Positions 28,019-37,290 of a stretch of 51,418 bases of DNA are shown here, one piece after another; position 1 is the first letter of the stretch; each line of letters starts with the position of its first letter. The translations under genes and the position numbers were made by a program. The notes under the pieces are model-generated. The model saw only the letters and a list, made by a program, of their open reading frames with translations. It was not told the DNA's origin and searched no databases. Source of the stretch: Bacillota bacterium (GTDB lineage: Bacteria; Bacillota; Clostridia; Christensenellales; Aristaeellaceae). The stretch spans positions 1-51,418 of the forward strand of contig JAEWSC010000046.1 of assembly GCA_023398575.1 (NCBI GenBank), read 5' to 3'.

Positions 28019-28242
28019 ATTTGCAGTTTAATACAATATAGGCCGCATTGGCTTACTCTTTCTGGCCCTTGTCAATCTGGCCCAACTCAAAACCCCGTCT
28101 TTCCACCGCTACTTGTATAGGAAAGCACTCCTAAAAAAAGTCATGTTCAAACAGGCGGCTGGGTGATCCTTCATTACGTTCAGGATGCATCCATTCCCCC
28201 GCTGGAAGGCAGAGAGCAGCGGGCGGCCGCAAAAGAGTCATG

Positions 28243-29166
28243 CTACTCATTGTCTCGCCATATTCGCATCGTCAGGCACCGAAGGCTTCCGCCTCCCGCC
28301 AACAGCGCATCCGGGTGAAAGTGAATGAACCGTACACCTTCCTGTTCCAACAGATGAGTTGTATTGGATGTAAGCGATATATCATAATTGATAATGACCC
28401 CTTGACTCAGCGGAACGAATGAACAACCCCATTGCGTCTGCTCTTTGTCAGATATAGGAACGAGGTCCACCTTTCGCTCATTCATCCACGCTTTTATATC
28501 AATAGGTATGTTTTTCTCCCTGGTAATGAAGAAGGTTTGGAGAAATGCCGGCGGATAATAGATCATTAGATGATCTGTAATGCGGTTAAGAACCATATCA
28601 GGATGCATGAATCTTCTTTCTTGCGGTATTTGAGCATAGATGACTTCCTCAAAATAGGAAAGTATGAAGTTGATGAATCCTTTGATAGAATATTTGCTGT
28701 GGCGTTCCGTATCAGCTACAAATACTGTTTTTGGTGTTAGTAAAAGACATCCCTCGAACGCCTCACCTTCCCCTGGTTCATAGAGAATTGGAATGCCTAA
28801 ATCGGTTAATGCTTCGCGAACTACTATTTCTTCATGGCAGCGGCCCCTGGACGACATCTTGGATACAATCGCTCCATGGGTACTGATGACTGCCGTATCG
28901 TGCATATATGCCAGATTAGGCAGGCGCTCCAACAAATCACGATTCCTATGTACATGGTCTGATAACTGATGCACCTGAATCCCATGATTGCTTAGCAGCA
29001 TGCTATACTGCTGATGCTCTTCTAAATATTTGTCAACATCCGGTACCTTATCAAACAAAAAGAACTCTCTGTTCTCCCCTGTTATTTTCTTTAATGATTG
29101 ATCTGGGCAATGTAGTAAAGCGGTTTTTAGTCTCCCGAATTTTTCTATACCATATTGGGTTTGCAT
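28243..29166 (-). CDS. Arginine-deiminase/amidinotransferase-superfamily protein
   Basis: A 307-residue protein of the guanidino-group modifying superfamily. Catalytic positions can be matched to arginine deiminase: Asp90 in YMHDTAV, Glu138 in AFEGC, His188 and Asp190 in MHPD, and the nucleophile Cys297 in GGGSLRCLTM. Two usual features differ: the FTRD arginine is replaced by His89, and the GGD aspartate after Glu138 is missing (GCLLL). It may act on a modified arginine or another guanidino/amidino compound; arginine itself is uncertain. No arcB/arcC genes are near. The gene looks more AT-rich than its neighbours, which may indicate transfer. The ATG has GAGGATAGAAAG upstream. Confidence 0.75.
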   Translation of the reverse strand: MQTQYGIEKFGRLKTALLHCPDQSLKKITGENREFFLFDKVPDVDKYLEEHQQYSMLLSNHGIQVHQLSDHVHRNRDLLERLPNLAYMHDTAVISTHGAIVSKMSSRGRCHEEIVVREALTDLGIPILYEPGEGEAFEGCLLLTPKTVFVADTERHSKYSIKGFINFILSYFEEVIYAQIPQERRFMHPDMVLNRITDHLMIYYPPAFLQTFFITREKNIPIDIKAWMNERKVDLVPISDKEQTQWGCSFVPLSQGVIINYDISLTSNTTHLLEQEGVRFIHFHPDALLAGGGSLRCLTMRIWRDNE

Positions 29167-29508
29167 GATGCTTTCTATCCTCTATCAAGCTTACTTGTGC
29201 CTTGATGCTAGAATGCTTGGCATTCTCATTATTAGCTTGAACGGTGTTTTTCTATCAAGAAAATTTTTGATTATAACCGTAGATTTATGAATGAAAACCT
29301 CTCACCATGATACATAATCTGTGAAGCATCTGCTCCTTTACACCGCTTGTTATCAAATCGACTCCCTGCTCGATGCGCTTACTCGCAATAAAATAGCGGT
29401 CATCGTTTTGGATGATGACCGCAACATGAGCATATCCTATAACCCGCACATGGATTATGCAATACAATATGTCGTTCTTAAAACATTGCCTGATCGTGGT
29501 ATACAAGG
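29167..29508. other. Gene-free region with a nested inverted repeat
   Basis: About 340 AT-rich bases between two minus-strand genes. A nested inverted repeat lies at 29185-29240: outer arms TCAAGCT/AGCTTGA and an inner hairpin AGAATGC-TTG-GCATTCT at 29210-29226. Short frames of about 73 residues on both strands (29285-29506 and 29321-29545) lack ribosome binding sites and overlap each other, so I do not call them genes. A lone TATAAT on the minus strand near 29269 could belong to the upstream promoter of the deiminase-like gene. Confidence 0.4.
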
Positions 29509-30237
29509 CTACTGCTGCTCCAGAAACCCCATCAGTAACTCTTGAAAAACCGGTTTATCATCATACTCACAATGATCATACCCTTTCATTAATCGGAACT
29601 CTGCCTTTTCCCCATGCCCGAATTGCTTAAGTACCCCCAGCATGAGCATTGTCTGCTCATACCGAAGCGGCATATCCCTCTCGGCACACAAAAATAACAT
29701 AGGCGGATAGGCGCGGTCCACCCGCACATGATACATTGGCGCACGTTCATCCACCGCCACCCTTTGCGGGCTTAAACCAGCCTCCCGCAATACATTATAG
29801 TGCACGGTGGGCTGCCCCGCATCGAAAATGTACCCGGCAAAAGCATCTGGTTGAAGATTATGGGCCATCAAATATTGTTCATCAAAGCACAGCATCATGG
29901 CAAGGTACGCCCCGGCAGAGCTGCCTGCCACAAACAGCCTTTTACCCTTATGATGTTCCTCCCGATAATCCGTCGCCCATTTCACTGCCTCTGCAGCATC
30001 CAATATAAATTCAGGATACCGGGCGTTGGGATACAACCTGTAGTTGGGCACAATCAGCCCGATACCTTTCTCAGTCATTCTTGCAAGGAAGGTAACATCC
30101 TCCTTGCCACCCATTTCCAGCCCGCCACCATGAAAGTATATCAGCAGAGCTTTTACTTCGCCATCCGGCAAATATACATCCAACTTCTGACACTCTATCT
30201 GTCCATTCCCGTATGAAATATCCTTCAAACTTTGCAT
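29509..30237 (-). CDS. Alpha/beta-hydrolase, hormone-sensitive-lipase-like esterase
   Basis: A 242-residue cytoplasmic esterase. The oxyanion-hole motif HGGG (in IYFHGGGLEMGG), the nucleophile elbow GSSAGAY, a catalytic aspartate in CAERDMP and a histidine in GYDHCEY are all present in order. The family hydrolyses short acyl or aryl esters, or de-acetylates sugars; the substrate is unknown. The frame is open 19 codons further upstream, but ATG at 30237 follows AGGAGGC at ideal spacing. No clear partner gene is adjacent. Confidence 0.88.
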   Translation of the reverse strand: MQSLKDISYGNGQIECQKLDVYLPDGEVKALLIYFHGGGLEMGGKEDVTFLARMTEKGIGLIVPNYRLYPNARYPEFILDAAEAVKWATDYREEHHKGKRLFVAGSSAGAYLAMMLCFDEQYLMAHNLQPDAFAGYIFDAGQPTVHYNVLREAGLSPQRVAVDERAPMYHVRVDRAYPPMLFLCAERDMPLRYEQTMLMLGVLKQFGHGEKAEFRLMKGYDHCEYDDKPVFQELLMGFLEQQ

Positions 30238-30390
30238 ATAACGCCTCCTGGATTCACATACATATCCTTGCCCCGCAAGTATTGGATATTGCATACAACT
30301 ATTCCTGCCGGATAGGATTCGGCATTAATTTGATCGTCTCATAAAGCTATATATAACCCATGTAGAATAGGAAGTTCGCGTATATACAAG

Positions 30391-30434
30391 AAATGCCCCC
30401 TTGCTCCATAAAACAAGAAGCAAGGGGGACATTT
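30391..30434 (-). terminator. Intrinsic terminator after gapA
   Basis: On the minus strand a strong stem (TGTCCCCCTTGCT with AGCAAGGGGGCA) closes a loop of about 13 nt and is followed by TTTCTTG. It ends the gapA transcript 36 nt after its stop. Confidence 0.8.
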
Positions 30435-30469
30435 ACTTATAACGCTTTATGCCTTGAAAGATGCGCGAA

Positions 30470-31495
30470 TTACTGCGCGTCCACCTTGGCCATGTAGCTG
30501 ATGAGGTCAACAACCTTGTTGGAATAGCCCCATTCGTTGTCATACCAGGCAACCAGCTTCACAAAGGTGTTGGTGAGGCTGATACCGGCGGTGGCATCGA
30601 AGATGGAGGTGCGGGCATCGTGGATGAAGTCGCTGGAAACAACGGCGTCCTCGGTGTAGCCGATGATGCCCTTCCACTGTTCGCTCTCAGAAGCAGCCTT
30701 CATGGTCGCCTTGATTTCATCCATGGTGGCGGGGGTCTTGAGGTTCACGGTCAGGTCAACCACAGACACGTCGGCTGTGGGCACGCGGAAAGCCATGCCG
30801 GTCAGCTTGCCCTTGAGTTCGGGGATAACCACGCCCACGGCCTTGGCGGCGCCGGTAGAGGAGGGGATGATATTGAAAGCCGCGCCGCGGCCGCCACGCC
30901 AGTCTTTGCTGGAGGGGCCATCAACGGTCTTCTGGGTAGCGGTGGTGGCGTGCACGGTGGTCATCAGGCCATCGGCGATGCCGTACTTGTCATTGATGAC
31001 CTTGGCCAAGGGAGCCAAGCAGTTGGTGGTGCAGGACGCGTTGGAAACAACGGTCATGTCCTTGGTGTACTTTTCGTTGTTCACGCCCATCACGAACATG
31101 GGGGTTTCCTTGTCCTTGGCGGGAGCGGTGATAACAACCTTCTTAGCGCCGCCTACAAAGTGGTAGGAAGCACCTTCCTGAGAGGTGAACACGCCGGTAG
31201 CTTCGGCAATGTATTCAGCGCCGGCAGAAGCCCACGCAATTTCCTTAGGATCCTTGCAGGCGAAGACTTTGATCTTCTGGCCGTCCACGATCAGGGAGTT
31301 GGTTTCATGATCGACACTGATGGTGCCCTTAAACTGGCCGTGCACGGTGTCATACTGCAGCATATAAACCATGTAATCCAGATCGATGAACGGATCGTTG
31401 ATGGCGACCACATCCACCTTTTTGTTTTCCATCGCAGCGCGGAAAACCAAACGGCCGATACGGCCGAATCCGTTGATACCTACTTTCGCAGCCAT
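30470..31495 (-). CDS. gap: Glyceraldehyde-3-phosphate dehydrogenase, type I
   Basis: A 341-residue NAD-dependent glycolytic enzyme that converts glyceraldehyde-3-phosphate and phosphate to 1,3-bisphosphoglycerate. KVGINGFGRIGRLVFRA binds NAD, SNASCTTNCLAP holds the catalytic Cys155, and His182 (TVHATTATQ) completes the active site. Asp in AINDPFID at the end of the second strand fits NAD preference. The ATG at 31495 follows GGAGG; upstream in-frame codons are leader. It is a single-gene unit with its own promoter and terminator. Codon use looks strongly biased, as for a highly expressed gene. No pgk or tpi gene follows. Confidence 0.98.
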   Translation of the reverse strand: MAAKVGINGFGRIGRLVFRAAMENKKVDVVAINDPFIDLDYMVYMLQYDTVHGQFKGTISVDHETNSLIVDGQKIKVFACKDPKEIAWASAGAEYIAEATGVFTSQEGASYHFVGGAKKVVITAPAKDKETPMFVMGVNNEKYTKDMTVVSNASCTTNCLAPLAKVINDKYGIADGLMTTVHATTATQKTVDGPSSKDWRGGRGAAFNIIPSSTGAAKAVGVVIPELKGKLTGMAFRVPTADVSVVDLTVNLKTPATMDEIKATMKAASESEQWKGIIGYTEDAVVSSDFIHDARTSIFDATAGISLTNTFVKLVAWYDNEWGYSNKVVDLISYMAKVDAQ

Positions 31496-31532
31496 TGTAT
31501 TACCTCCTACATATTGCTTGGCCCCACCCAAG

Positions 31533-31561
31533 ATTGTACAGAATATTCCCTATTTTTGCAA
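31533..31561 (-). promoter_or_regulatory. Sigma-A promoter of gap
   Basis: On the minus strand TTGCAA and TACAAT are separated by 17 bp, 38 bp upstream of the ATG. Confidence 0.7.
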
Positions 31562-31972
31562 GAGTAAAACCTAGTATTTCAAGGCTTTTTCGCAAAACAT
31601 TGTTAATTTATTCGCAAGGAATGCTGCCAGGGGAGATATTTCGTGCCTCCTGGCACGACCGGAGGCTTTCCGCTCGGTCCGGCCATCTCAATAGTCACAA
31701 TGCCGCGCTGCCACTTGCATTGCTCCTTTTCGCTGGCTTCCTGTACCCTGCCAATTCCCCCCCATCTGGCTCAATCGTCGCACTGCTCACTGCCGTTCGC
31801 AATGCTCGTTTCGCCAGCCTCCTCCGCCTCGCTTAATCCACCACAGGCGGCGCTTCGGCTATGGAGCCACAGGCGGTGGCAGGGCTTCGGATCTTTGGAA
31901 ACCCTCAGCGTTTTGCAAGAGCAAGCCTATGCTTCTGAAACAAGATAATAGAAACCTTCGCAAGCGGTGGCG
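31562..31972. other. Gene-free, hairpin-containing region
   Basis: About 410 bases between gap and the aminopeptidase gene. It contains a perfect TCGTGCC-TCCT-GGCACGA hairpin (31641-31658), an imperfect ACCGGAG/CTCGGT pair just after it, and a CCACCACAGGCGG/CCACAGGCGGTGG near-repeat around 31850-31880. Base composition differs from the coding DNA, and no frame has protein-like composition. It resembles a decayed repeat or remnant, but I cannot name it. Confidence 0.4.
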
Positions 31973-33088
31973 TCACTTCAATGCATCCGGGTTCAGGCAC
32001 TTCAAATCATCCGTAACAAACAGCCCATCCTTGCGCACCAGTTCGCCGTCAAAGTACATTTCCCCGCCGCCGTATTCAGGGGTTTGAATGCACACCAAAT
32101 CCCAGTGGATGGTGCTCTTGTTTCCGTTAGGGCACTCGTCATAACAGTTGCCGGGGGTAAAGTGGAAGGAGCCGGCAATCTTTTCATCAAACAACGTATC
32201 CTTGATGGCGGAAGTGATAAAGGGGTTCACGCCAATGGCAAATTCGCCGATATAGCGGGCGCCTTCGTCCGTATCGAAAATCTCATTCAGGCGCTTGGTA
32301 TCGCTGCCGGTGGCCTCGATGATCTTGCCATCCTTAAACACCAGGCGTATGTTTTCATACGTGCGTCCATGGTAGAGGCTGGGAGTGTTATATTGCAACA
32401 CACCGTTCACCGAGTCCCGAAGAGGCGCGGAAAACACTTCTCCATCGGGAATGTTTAGCTCCCCGGCACACTTGATGGCCGGCTGGCCCTTGATGGAGAA
32501 GGTCAAATCAGTTCCCTCACCTACAATATGCACCTTATCCGTCTTTTGCATGCGGGCCACCAAATGATCCATTGCCCGGCTCATTTTGCCGTAGTCCAGG
32601 TTGCACACATTAAAGAAATGTTCTTCAAATGCTTCGGTACTCATATTGGCCTGTTGGGCCATGCTGGGCAGGGGATAGCGCAGCACCACCCATTTGGTGT
32701 GGGGCACGCGGATTTCGGAGTGCACAAGTTTGGCGTAATGCCTGCCGAACAGCGTCATTTTTTCACCGGGCACATCAGAGTATTCGAAGCTGTTTTCACC
32801 GGCGCGAACGCCAATATATGCCTGGCAATCTTTCATGCGCAGGGTGTCGTACTTTGCCATCAAATCCAGCTGTTCCTTGGTATACCCCATGTACAGCGCC
32901 CGCTCCACCGTGGGCTCATGCAAGGCAACCAGAGGAATACCGCCTGCCTCATATACCTTTTCCACCAAGATCGCTGTAAATTCTTCGGGTACGCCGGTGC
33001 ATTCGATGAGCACGCGCTCTCCCTTTTCCACATGGCAGGAATAGCTGACCAGATTATGCGCCAATTGAATCATCCGCGGGTCTCTCAT
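31973..33088 (-). CDS. M29-family aminopeptidase
   Basis: A 371-residue metallo-aminopeptidase of family M29 (aminopeptidase T/AmpS/PepS group), which removes N-terminal residues from cytoplasmic peptides using two metal ions. Typical features are the N-terminal HNLVSYSCHVEKGERVLIE, the GTDLTFSIKGQ motif, the glutamate in YIGEFAIGVN and the HWDL (HxD) metal site near residue 330. Its length is at the short end for the family. The ATG follows AGGAGG inside the tail of the upstream acyltransferase gene (35-nt overlap), so translation is probably coupled. Confidence 0.9.
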   Translation of the reverse strand: MRDPRMIQLAHNLVSYSCHVEKGERVLIECTGVPEEFTAILVEKVYEAGGIPLVALHEPTVERALYMGYTKEQLDLMAKYDTLRMKDCQAYIGVRAGENSFEYSDVPGEKMTLFGRHYAKLVHSEIRVPHTKWVVLRYPLPSMAQQANMSTEAFEEHFFNVCNLDYGKMSRAMDHLVARMQKTDKVHIVGEGTDLTFSIKGQPAIKCAGELNIPDGEVFSAPLRDSVNGVLQYNTPSLYHGRTYENIRLVFKDGKIIEATGSDTKRLNEIFDTDEGARYIGEFAIGVNPFITSAIKDTLFDEKIAGSFHFTPGNCYDECPNGNKSTIHWDLVCIQTPEYGGGEMYFDGELVRKDGLFVTDDLKCLNPDALK

Positions 33089-34334
33089 GTACTTTTATCC
33101 TCCTGTGAAAGATTTTATGGACAAGCGCCGCCGCGGGCTTTTCCAACCCAAAGGTCAGCGCCGATGCCAGCAAAACGGCAATAGCGAAGCAAGCAAGGGT
33201 GTACTGCGTCTGCCAGGGCTGCTCCCCGGCCATAAACGGCTGTGGATTCACATAAGGCGGAAAATGCCACTGCTTTAGCCACACCGCCAGCAGTTGGTGC
33301 CAGATGTAATAGTTAAAAGAGATTATCGAAAGAAACTTCATAATTCTATTGTTGAACAAAGATCGAACGAAGCGGAAGGACAGCGCCAGCCCCAGCATGC
33401 AAAACGCCAGCGCCAACGCCAAGAAAAACCGCTGATTCATTTGTGACAAGCGGATTGCGTCATAACCACTGGCAGATGCCTGGCTCTTCATGATCAGGAT
33501 CACCGCATAGACCGCACCGCACGCGATAACTGTAGCCGCAAGCTTCAGCCATACCGGCGGCTGCTTAAACCTATTTGCAAGAGCCACATACGCCCAGGCC
33601 GCCAGCATGCCCAAGGCATATACATCTAAAAACGCGGGGAACTGGTTGAACCACATAGCGGTATCCGTGATATATGCCGACACCAGACCCCGATATAAAA
33701 AGCCTGCGCCCAGCATAACAGAGGCCGTTATCCACGGTTTTTTCACAAAGCCCAGGGCCAGCAGCGGAAAGACGATATAGGCGTGAGCCTCCACGCCCAA
33801 GGTCCACAGCGCGCCATTTAAAGGCGTTTGCAGATAGGTATCAGGGCTTAAGGTATGGGTAAAGGTCAGGTGCATAAGCACATCCTTTATCATTGCCCCA
33901 AAAGATGTATACCTGCCTTGAGGAATGGCCACAAAAAACAGCATCAGAAAAACGCAAAAATAATAGGAAGGAACAATGCGCATGACGCGCTTGACGTAAA
34001 AATCGCGCATGGAGGGCAGCTTATCTCCCTCTACCTTATGCCTGGCATAGGGCAGGAACAACAAAAAGCCGCTGAGCAAAATCAGCCCATCCACAAAGAT
34101 GTAGCCGCTGCGCACCACAAAGTCCAGACTGACCGCTTTTCCAAACCAAGGCAAGGACGGCGTCAGCCAGCTTTGCTGCCATACGTGAAACCACGCAACG
34201 AAAAACACGCACAGCGCCCGGACACCGTCCAGAACGCCTACGTGCTTCGTACTTACCAGGGGCTCTGCCCCTGGACCCCGCTCAAGGGATACACCCCCTT
34301 GAGAATCCCCATCTTTTACGGATATCAATTTCAT
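33054..34334 (-). CDS. Acyltransferase-3 family membrane protein
   Basis: A 426-residue integral membrane acyltransferase with about ten helices, of the OafA/NodX type that acetylates or acylates cell-surface glycans. The family core starts at VGVLDGVRALCVFFVAWFH (about residue 32), which holds the His of the first helix; RDFYVKRVMRIVPSYYF is the second conserved motif. Residues about 9-27 are encoded by a double palindrome (34256-34303) that looks like an inserted repeat, so the native N-terminus may be shorter or changed. The ATG at 34334 has AGGGG at 8 nt, and no better downstream start is seen. It overlaps the aminopeptidase gene by 35 nt. Confidence 0.85.
   Translation of the reverse strand: MKLISVKDGDSQGGVSLERGPGAEPLVSTKHVGVLDGVRALCVFFVAWFHVWQQSWLTPSLPWFGKAVSLDFVVRSGYIFVDGLILLSGFLLFLPYARHKVEGDKLPSMRDFYVKRVMRIVPSYYFCVFLMLFFVAIPQGRYTSFGAMIKDVLMHLTFTHTLSPDTYLQTPLNGALWTLGVEAHAYIVFPLLALGFVKKPWITASVMLGAGFLYRGLVSAYITDTAMWFNQFPAFLDVYALGMLAAWAYVALANRFKQPPVWLKLAATVIACGAVYAVILIMKSQASASGYDAIRLSQMNQRFFLALALAFCMLGLALSFRFVRSLFNNRIMKFLSIISFNYYIWHQLLAVWLKQWHFPPYVNPQPFMAGEQPWQTQYTLACFAIAVLLASALTFGLEKPAAALVHKIFHRRIKVHERPADDSIGA
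34256..34303. repeat. Double palindromic element inside the acyltransferase gene
   Basis: Two perfect hairpins in tandem: CCAGGGGC-TCT-GCCCCTGG (34256-34274) and CTCAAGGG-(7 nt)-CCCTTGAG (34281-34303). The design resembles intergenic palindromic repeats common in Clostridia, but here it lies in frame in the first 27 codons of a gene. Only one copy is in the window. Confidence 0.6.
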
Positions 34335-34412
34335 GCCTTTACCCCTGGTGATATCTAGCAGTGACGGTATAGACGTAAAGCACTATTGTGCCTATATGCC
34401 CGCAAATGCTAC

Positions 34413-37232
34413 CTATTGCTTTTCCCTTGTCAGCTTAATTACAACGTTTGCTCCATTGCGTACATCCCGCAGTGTCAAGCTCTTCTCATTTACATACGTC
34501 ACCTTATGTGTTAGGGTCATCCGCTCGCGGGTTACACCAGTGTTCATGGAGTATGTACTCACGACATTAAAGAACAGCTCTTCGCCATCAATCAGGCAAG
34601 TGCCATCATCTCGAAACTCCATACCGATGCCCGTTTGGGATACCCACTTACCCAGCACCATATAGCAGTTTCGGGCAAGCCGCCGGGTAGACACATCCTT
34701 GTAATCCGGTATGTTTCTGTAATAGGGCAGTGCCTCGTAGGGCTTGCCTTCCTCATACAACTGGTTGGCATACTCATAGTTGGCCTGATTAAACATGTCA
34801 TCCAGCTCTTTATACTTCTTGGGCAGGTTGGTGAGTTCCACCTGAGACAACACGTCCACCACAACCTTGTAGTTGTGGGCGTTCATAGCCTCTTTTGCCT
34901 CGGTAAGCACCTGGGCGAAATATCCGTCAAAGCTGGCCTCGCTCTGAACCGCTGCGTCTTGATAATTTCCTACCGCGGCAAACAGCCGGCCAGCCAGGTT
35001 CAAATCGCCCGAATCCCTGGCCTTGACGGCCACCTGGTAATTGCTTTGCGCAAACAATGTCTGGGCATCTTGATACGACCCAAGAGCCTTGAAAATCTCG
35101 GCGGCTTTATCCAATTCCCCGGCTTCCAGATACAGCTTGCCCTGGGCATAATTGCAGGCGTTTAGCTGTTCCTGGGCATCCTTATATTTGCCAAGGGCGG
35201 ATAGCTGGGTTACAGCCTGCTCATACTCGCCCTTCTCTTTATGCCCTAAGGCAAGCAGGTATTTGGCCTCCTTGATTTGGCTAGCGGAATCGCTGTATCC
35301 GTTCAAGTTGGAAAAGCTTTCGATCGCCGCAAGATAATCACCCGCCGCCAGCTGCTGACCGGCCAATGCGTACAGCGCATCCGCAATGCGTGTCTTGCTG
35401 TCGGAATATTCACCTAACCCCTGATACAGCTCAATGGCGCTGTCATAATCGCCGGCCGCCATATAGGCGGAAGCCTGCTTGTACTTGACAGATTGCACCT
35501 GGGCGGCAACATCCTTATACTCAGGAATCTGCGCAAACGCTTCCAAGGCCTGGTCGTACTTGCTTTCCTTGACCAAGGCCAACGCAGGCAGATAAATGGC
35601 TTCTATCGCCTTGTCCTTAGCATCCTGATAGTTTGAGATGCTTAAAAACAACTCCCGTGCCCGTGCATAATCCTTGTCGCCCAGCGCCTTTTCAGCAACA
35701 CGGTAGATGCTCTCCGAGGCCAGTGCGCCAGCATCCTGATACCCCTGAATGCTCAGGAACATTTCGGCTGCCCGGCTAAAGTTTCCGGACGCCATTTCCT
35801 GCTTGGCCGGTTCATATATGCATTCGGATGCCTTCGTTTTGGCGTCGCGATAGTCGGCGGCCAGAAGGTACTGCTCGCCAGCCTCAACAAATTTTCCTTC
35901 CGCTTTCAGCGCTTCCCCTTTTCCATACCTAGCTTCCTTCATCTTCTGATCCGTATCCTGATATCCAGGGATTTGGCTGAAGAACGAAATCGCACCATCA
36001 AAGTCGCCATTTTTAAGTGCGGTCATGCCCGGCTCGTACAAGCACTGCATAGCCATCTTTTCTGCATCGGCCCGGCTAGTAAGCTCCAGAAAAATCGCCC
36101 TGGCTCCGCTGTAATCCCCAGTGGCCATCATGGATACCGCCTTTTGATACCGCGCATCCTGCTGGCGCTGGCGGGCGTTGGAATAATCGGGGATGGCGCC
36201 AAAGAGCGCATCAGCTTCGTCGTACTTCCCATCTGATAAGAGCTTTTCAGCCCTTTGGTATCGGGCTTGCTTGGCCAGCTCCATGGCGTCCACATAATCG
36301 CCCAGGCTGTCAAACATGATTTCGGCGCTTTGAAGCGAGGCTTCCGTGCCGGTATCCAGATCGTACTTGGCTTTTAGGTAATCGCTTTTTACCACCAGCT
36401 CATTGGCGTCAAGATATCCCGGCATTTGGGAAAAGGCCGCCCTGGCCTCGCTGTACAAACCGCCTTGCAGCTGCTGGTTGGCGCGGAAGTATTTGTAGTA
36501 CGGAATGCCGTGGAAATAAACGCCGTAGGCCGAGCCCAGCACAAATACCGTGGTAAACACAGTAACCAGAACCCTGCGGCGGCCCTGCTTCTTCCGTTTC
36601 AGCCTTGCCTCCCGCTCCAGCTGCTGTTGAGAAGCCTGCATTCTGGCCTTATGAGCAATTTGATCCAGTTCCTTTTCCCTGTTAGCCACCATTTCTTCAA
36701 TGGCTGACTGATTATACTCCTCAAAGACCTTCATCTTTTCCCGCTGGCAGCGCCGGCACACTGATTCGCTGGCAGCGTTGGCACGGCCGCACACGCATAG
36801 CCACACGGCGCCCTGGTCCTGGGGGTAGCCCACTGCATCGGTTCCGGCTACGTAGCGCAGCATCTCCAGCCGCCGGTTGTTGGGCAGCGTATTAGGCATG
36901 TACTCAGACAGATGGGCGTTGCCCCTGCGCCAGACAATGCCGTCGTCATACCATACCTTTTCAATCACCAGCTCCATGCCGGCGGCCTGCTCGCCGCCCT
37001 CCATGGCAATGCCGACCTCAAAGGCCGTCTTCTGCGTGCCATTTATGCCCTGCAGCCGCTCGACCTGGCGGCTGATGATTTCGCCCTGGGCATCATATCC
37101 GGCCAACGTCACCTGTATGCTGGTAACATCCTTGTCTGATAGGTTGTACAATAGCAGGCGGCAAGGTTCATCCGCTTGCGTAGGCAGCTCATATCTCCAA
37201 AGTTCCACAGGGCAGGTAAGGTCAATCTTCAT
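34413..37232 (-). CDS. Zinc-ribbon / transmembrane / TPR-like repeat protein
   Basis: A 939-residue protein of striking layout. Residues 1-130 are a beta-rich N-terminal domain. A CxC-x10-CxxC zinc ribbon follows (Cys146, Cys148, Cys159, Cys162; WLCVCGRAN...). A charged helical stretch (165-218) leads to a single membrane helix (221-241). Residues about 250-855 are some sixteen tandem repeats of about 36 residues (consensus GDYxxAxxxFxxIxxYxDA...Y), TPR-like. Residues 857-939 form a small beta domain starting GKWVSQTG. Topology should be zinc ribbon inside, repeats outside. It may scaffold envelope complexes or sense stress; the function is not known. The ATG at 37232 has a GGGAGAAAG site. 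Confidence 0.75.
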   Translation of the reverse strand: MKIDLTCPVELWRYELPTQADEPCRLLLYNLSDKDVTSIQVTLAGYDAQGEIISRQVERLQGINGTQKTAFEVGIAMEGGEQAAGMELVIEKVWYDDGIVWRRGNAHLSEYMPNTLPNNRRLEMLRYVAGTDAVGYPQDQGAVWLCVCGRANAASESVCRRCQREKMKVFEEYNQSAIEEMVANREKELDQIAHKARMQASQQQLEREARLKRKKQGRRRVLVTVFTTVFVLGSAYGVYFHGIPYYKYFRANQQLQGGLYSEARAAFSQMPGYLDANELVVKSDYLKAKYDLDTGTEASLQSAEIMFDSLGDYVDAMELAKQARYQRAEKLLSDGKYDEADALFGAIPDYSNARQRQQDARYQKAVSMMATGDYSGARAIFLELTSRADAEKMAMQCLYEPGMTALKNGDFDGAISFFSQIPGYQDTDQKMKEARYGKGEALKAEGKFVEAGEQYLLAADYRDAKTKASECIYEPAKQEMASGNFSRAAEMFLSIQGYQDAGALASESIYRVAEKALGDKDYARARELFLSISNYQDAKDKAIEAIYLPALALVKESKYDQALEAFAQIPEYKDVAAQVQSVKYKQASAYMAAGDYDSAIELYQGLGEYSDSKTRIADALYALAGQQLAAGDYLAAIESFSNLNGYSDSASQIKEAKYLLALGHKEKGEYEQAVTQLSALGKYKDAQEQLNACNYAQGKLYLEAGELDKAAEIFKALGSYQDAQTLFAQSNYQVAVKARDSGDLNLAGRLFAAVGNYQDAAVQSEASFDGYFAQVLTEAKEAMNAHNYKVVVDVLSQVELTNLPKKYKELDDMFNQANYEYANQLYEEGKPYEALPYYRNIPDYKDVSTRRLARNCYMVLGKWVSQTGIGMEFRDDGTCLIDGEELFFNVVSTYSMNTGVTRERMTLTHKVTYVNEKSLTLRDVRNGANVVIKLTREKQ

Positions 37233-37290
37233 CCGGCTTTCTCCCTTCCCGTTGAAGTGTCATGTGGGAGCTTGTCCAACTCAAAACCCG

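Noticed and set aside
29285..29545. Two overlapping small frames of about 73 residues on opposite strands
   Set aside because: Neither has a ribosome binding site or recognisable motif, and they overlap each other and the esterase end.
30461..31567. Open frame of 368 codons opposite gap
   Set aside because: A shadow of strongly biased codon use in gap; Gly/Val/His-rich nonsense sequence.
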